Shown here one piece after another: positions 63,665 through 64,000 of a stretch of 64,000 bases of DNA. The notes under the pieces were generated by a model, which worked only from the letters and a program-made list of their open reading frames with translations, was not told where the DNA came from and did no database searches. The DNA is from Rubrivivax sp. (GTDB lineage: Bacteria > Pseudomonadota > Gammaproteobacteria > Burkholderiales > Burkholderiaceae_C). Both the position numbers and the translations under genes were made by a program. The stretch's first letter is position 1. Each line of letters begins with the position of its first letter. The stretch lies in contig JAUXRG010000064.1 of NCBI GenBank assembly GCA_030681795.1, positions 1 to 64,000 of the forward strand, written 5' to 3'.

Positions 63665-64000
63665 CTACGGTTTGCGCCCCTTCTTCTTTGTCTTCTCGTC
63701 TTCCGGGTTTGCATCGGCGTCGGTCTTCGGGTCCGACGCGCGCGACTCGGGCGGCGCCGCGGCGGCGGCGGGCGGCTTCTTGGCCGCGGCGGCATGGGCG
63801 GCTTCGGCTCTCGCCTGGCCGGCCCTCGCGGCGTCGGCGCGGGCTGCATCGGCCTTGGCGGCATCAGCCTTCGCAGTTTCGGCCTTGGCCGTTGCGATCT
63901 TGGCGGCGTCAGCCCGGGTCGCTTCGGCCTTCGCGGCCTCGGCCTTCGCCGATTCAGCCTTGGCCGTGGCAGCCTTGGCGGCGTCGGCTCGTGCGGCCTC
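63665..64000 (-). CDS. Alanine/lysine-rich repeat protein, C-terminal part (cut by window edge)
   Basis: The minus-strand frame stays open from base 64000 to a TAG at 63667-63665, 111 codons, with no start in the window. About 60 residues are imperfect 7-8-residue repeats of the AAKADAA / AKAEAA / ARADAA type (one long charged helix, histone-H1- or TolA-like). They are followed by a Pro/Ala stretch (KKPPAAAAAPPESRAS) and a tail rich in Asp/Glu then Lys (DEKTKKKGRKP). Codon bias (GCC, AAG, GAC) supports real coding. It could be a DNA-binding or envelope-spanning protein; the N-terminus is needed to decide. Confidence 0.65.
   Translation of the reverse strand, partial: EAARADAAKAATAKAESAKAEAAKAEATRADAAKIATAKAETAKADAAKADAARADAARAGQARAEAAHAAAAKKPPAAAAAPPESRASDPKTDADANPEDEKTKKKGRKP

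Overview
The window is GC-rich chromosomal DNA of a betaproteobacterium, most likely Burkholderiales and probably Comamonadaceae. The evidence is the conserved gene blocks ftsK-lolA, pepA-holC divergent from lptFG, alaA-hom-thrC-moeA-moaD-moaE, and Mth938-bcp-phoH, plus the overall protein character. The genus cannot be fixed by eye. Almost everything is ordinary core or near-core chromosome. Coding density is very high, many genes overlap by 1-4 nt, and only four convincing intrinsic terminators are visible. Two tRNA genes are present, Arg(TCT) at 21052-21128 and Pro(TGG) at 31117-31193. I see no CRISPR array, prophage, integron or biosynthetic gene cluster.

Layout. 1-55 is the first 18 codons of an IS1595/ISXO2-like transposase running off the left edge. 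151-8783 (mostly minus) holds lolA, ftsK, a Crp-like regulator, trxB, rpmB-rpmG, an orphan branched-chain amino acid binding protein, holC and pepA. 8812-13530 (plus) holds lptF, lptG, a CbiX chelatase, a CysB-type regulator and an aminotransferase. A FimV-like protein (minus) follows, then uspA with an FNR-like box and a second Crp/Fnr regulator, an APH-family kinase with an acyl-CoA dehydrogenase, an unknown protein and a YfcG-type glutathione transferase. 21241-28692 (minus) is the pbpC / alpha-2-macroglobulin pair, divergent from a UvrD-like helicase. 31234-35713 holds a small membrane protein, a drug/metabolite exporter, a ThDP enzyme and an MFS transporter.

35793-40756 contains nadA and nadB, the first two enzymes of de novo NAD synthesis, facing each other around a ComFB protein translationally overlapped with a TPR-GGDEF diguanylate cyclase. 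Next come an unknown protein with a possible roadblock-like C-terminus, clpB, a flavin reductase, the molybdopterin genes moaE-moaD-moeA, the threonine genes thrC-hom, and alaA. 51391-54681 (plus) holds an Mth938-like protein, bcp, phoH and a small lipoprotein. 54721-58675 (minus) holds an exported ATP-dependent DNA ligase, prpE and an AcuI-type reductase. 58765-63119 (plus) holds an NlpC/P60 hydrolase, moaA, an oxalyl-CoA-synthetase-like ligase and a PanE-like reductase. 63120-63664 has no recognisable gene, and 63665-64000 is the C-terminal end of an alanine/lysine-rich protein cut by the right edge.

I find no wholly new multi-gene system. The most interesting items are: (i) the ComFB-GGDEF pair, a putative cyclic-dinucleotide receptor sharing a transcript with a c-di-GMP synthase; (ii) a CGCTGGG heptamer repeated three times at the start of pbpC, where two copies instead of three would join the coupled GTG start to the pbpC frame with a complete membrane anchor; (iii) a perfect 8-bp inverted repeat that would sequester the Shine-Dalgarno of hom; and (iv) a ligase with a twin-arginine-like leader predicted to act outside the cytoplasm.
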